Shown: piece by piece, positions 62,561 through 64,000 of the stretch | How positions within the stretch are numbered: position 1 is the first letter of the stretch | Layout: every line of letters begins with the position of its first letter | Assembly: GCA_963691815.1 (NCBI GenBank) | Contig: OY829646.1 | Span: 28,418,772 to 28,482,771 of the forward strand | Reading direction: 5' to 3' | Source of the DNA: Echiichthys vipera | Taxonomy: Eukaryota > Chordata > Actinopteri > Perciformes > Trachinidae | DNA length: 64,000 nt | Notes under the pieces: model-generated | Seen by the model: the letters and a program-made list of their open reading frames with translations, nothing else | Database searches by the model: none | What the model was told of the DNA's origin: nothing | Program-made: the position numbers and the translations under genes

Positions 62561-64000
62561 TTCCCAAATTTTAGCCAAACTTTTGAAATTCTGAAAAAAA
62601 AATTCCATTACGACTGAAAAATGGAGAAAGTGAGGTCTTCAGGAATTTGGTTGCCTGGGTCTGGTTAGATTGCAGGCAATGTCAGACTTAAGATGTAAAG
62701 AACAACAATTATTTCATGTCAGTTAGTATTGGACAAGTTTCATGCTGTACGGAGGCAGTTACACGTTACAGGAATATTTGAGCAGACACCGACAGCAGAA
62801 ACAGGTGATCACTCATGTGAGTTAAATGTTTGCTCCGTCAGAACTTATTCCTCAGGGGGCATTTCCATATCCCATTTAGTGCATTAAACTATTCAAACAT
62901 AAGTTAGATTTTTTTATGCAATTGAGAAGGTTTTATCGACTTTTGCAATTTACGTTCACCTTCCAGTCACATATAAATATTTGAATAGAAACACGGCTAC
63001 TCCTCTATTACATACAATTCTTCTATAGAAATACAGCCTTTTAATACTGTTGGCTTCTCGCTGGAAACAACACTATAGCTTGGATAACAGCTACTGTACC
63101 ACAGTAATAGACCCTATTTGTCACAGTTTGTTACTGCTCAAGATGACAGGTCTCTTTTAGTATTTCCAAAGGTACTGCATGCACATCAGCAATGACTTTT
63201 CCAACCTGGATAGAGCTGGGTTTTTGGGACAATAGATGTGTGTTTCTTTATTTTGCAGGTGGCATAGCGCCTTTGCCCTGGAGCTATGGAAAGAGGACCT
63301 GGACTTTGCCATTTCACTTGTCCAATTGCTTCATCCTCTACCTTTGACTGCGAGAACTGGGCTTGTGACAGTAGTTGTTTGTACACTCTTCGTACTCTCA
63401 TGTACTTTGAGCTGAATGCCACTCTCTTTAAAGAGTTCCCACAATCTGCAGAGCAGGAATGCATTTGTGCCTACACTGGCTGATAAGTGCAAGTACAGTA
63501 ATGGGCCCTTTAACCCCTGCAACTTCCTCTGGAAATTCCATCTCAACCACAACATAACCTCTGTAGCGATGCTATGAATCTGCTAGACCCCAAATGGCTA
63601 GACGAGAAATGGGATGTAAAGAAACATGAGACAGATGTTGTTGTTTTTTCCCAGTCTTTAAAGACAGTGGTCACATTATAACCAGAATCCACGAGAGGAT
63701 CCCAAGAAAAATCATTTACTTTTATGTCAAAAATGGAGGATGGACATACAAATACATTTCTATCTTTCTTTTTGGTTTTTAACATTTTAACAATATTGTT
63801 GCAATCATTCACTTATTTGTTCTTGGATGAAACTAAATTCCTACACTGCTACATTGAGGAAGGCAGAAAACATATAATTATTTTACCAACAGAGTAAAAC
63901 CACATTTGGAGTGCCTTGGGGAATTTATAAACGTGGTCCTGGTATACTGGGAAAGAACTAATGTTAGTTAAATTAGAAACTATCAATTTTGTGAAGAATA
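62561..64000. other. No recognised gene; acceptor-like site at 63258
   Basis: At about 63240-63258 a pyrimidine stretch ends in ttttgcag before gtggcatag, resembling a splice acceptor. Three plus frames are partly open after it (65 codons from ATG 63286). Translations such as CENWACDSSCLYTLRTL match nothing I know. There is no donor or neighbouring exon to support an exon. Confidence 0.35.

Overview
The window reads as non-coding nuclear DNA from a ray-finned (teleost) fish. The grounds are AT-rich sequence with no long host reading frame, very long GA and CA microsatellites, and debris of transposon families typical of teleost genomes: Tc1 with IR/DR ends, PIF-Harbinger, several hAT groups, LTR retrotransposons and LINE tails. 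I found no host protein-coding gene that I can name, no tRNA or rRNA, and no bacterial features. Species and chromosome cannot be read from the sequence.

Layout. 0-5.5 kb: a LINE reverse-transcriptase scrap at the left edge, two copies of an unnamed repeat, a recent 430-bp tandem duplication (4.04-4.90 kb) and a 208-bp GA tract. 6.0-8.1 kb: a perfect 44-bp palindrome, a split teleost repeat and a Tc1-like element with a broken transposase. 12.7-15.6 kb: a clean solo LTR (minus strand, 5-bp target duplication), then an internally deleted hAT element with an 8-bp imperfect target duplication. 18-26 kb: a CA microsatellite, a long-inverted-repeat MITE, LINE debris and a G-rich tract. 26.8-30.1 kb: a repeat cluster with an LTR-like fragment, a 1.49-kb Harbinger element carrying remnants of both its genes and flanked by CAG, an acidic reading frame that the Harbinger splits, and a LINE-associated repeat. 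30-50 kb: mostly single-copy-looking sequence with two microsatellites and a few short repeat scraps. 50.7-54.7 kb: a hAT MITE with a perfect 8-bp target duplication and a TTAA-flanked MITE candidate. 59.7-61.5 kb: a decayed hAT transposase with its right end. 62.4-62.6 kb: a LINE 3' tail.

Every recognisable protein remnant belongs to a transposon, and each shows a stop, frameshift, deletion or lost catalytic residue, so none looks autonomous. The stretches between them may be intergenic or intronic; a few balanced-composition islands are possible conserved non-coding elements, but that cannot be decided without comparison to other species. Family names rest on recall of consensus motifs, not on a database search. 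I see no undescribed biological system. The most interesting objects are the Harbinger that split an open acidic reading frame, its internal hairpin and duplicated coding block, the solo LTR with phased hairpin repeats, and the perfect palindrome.
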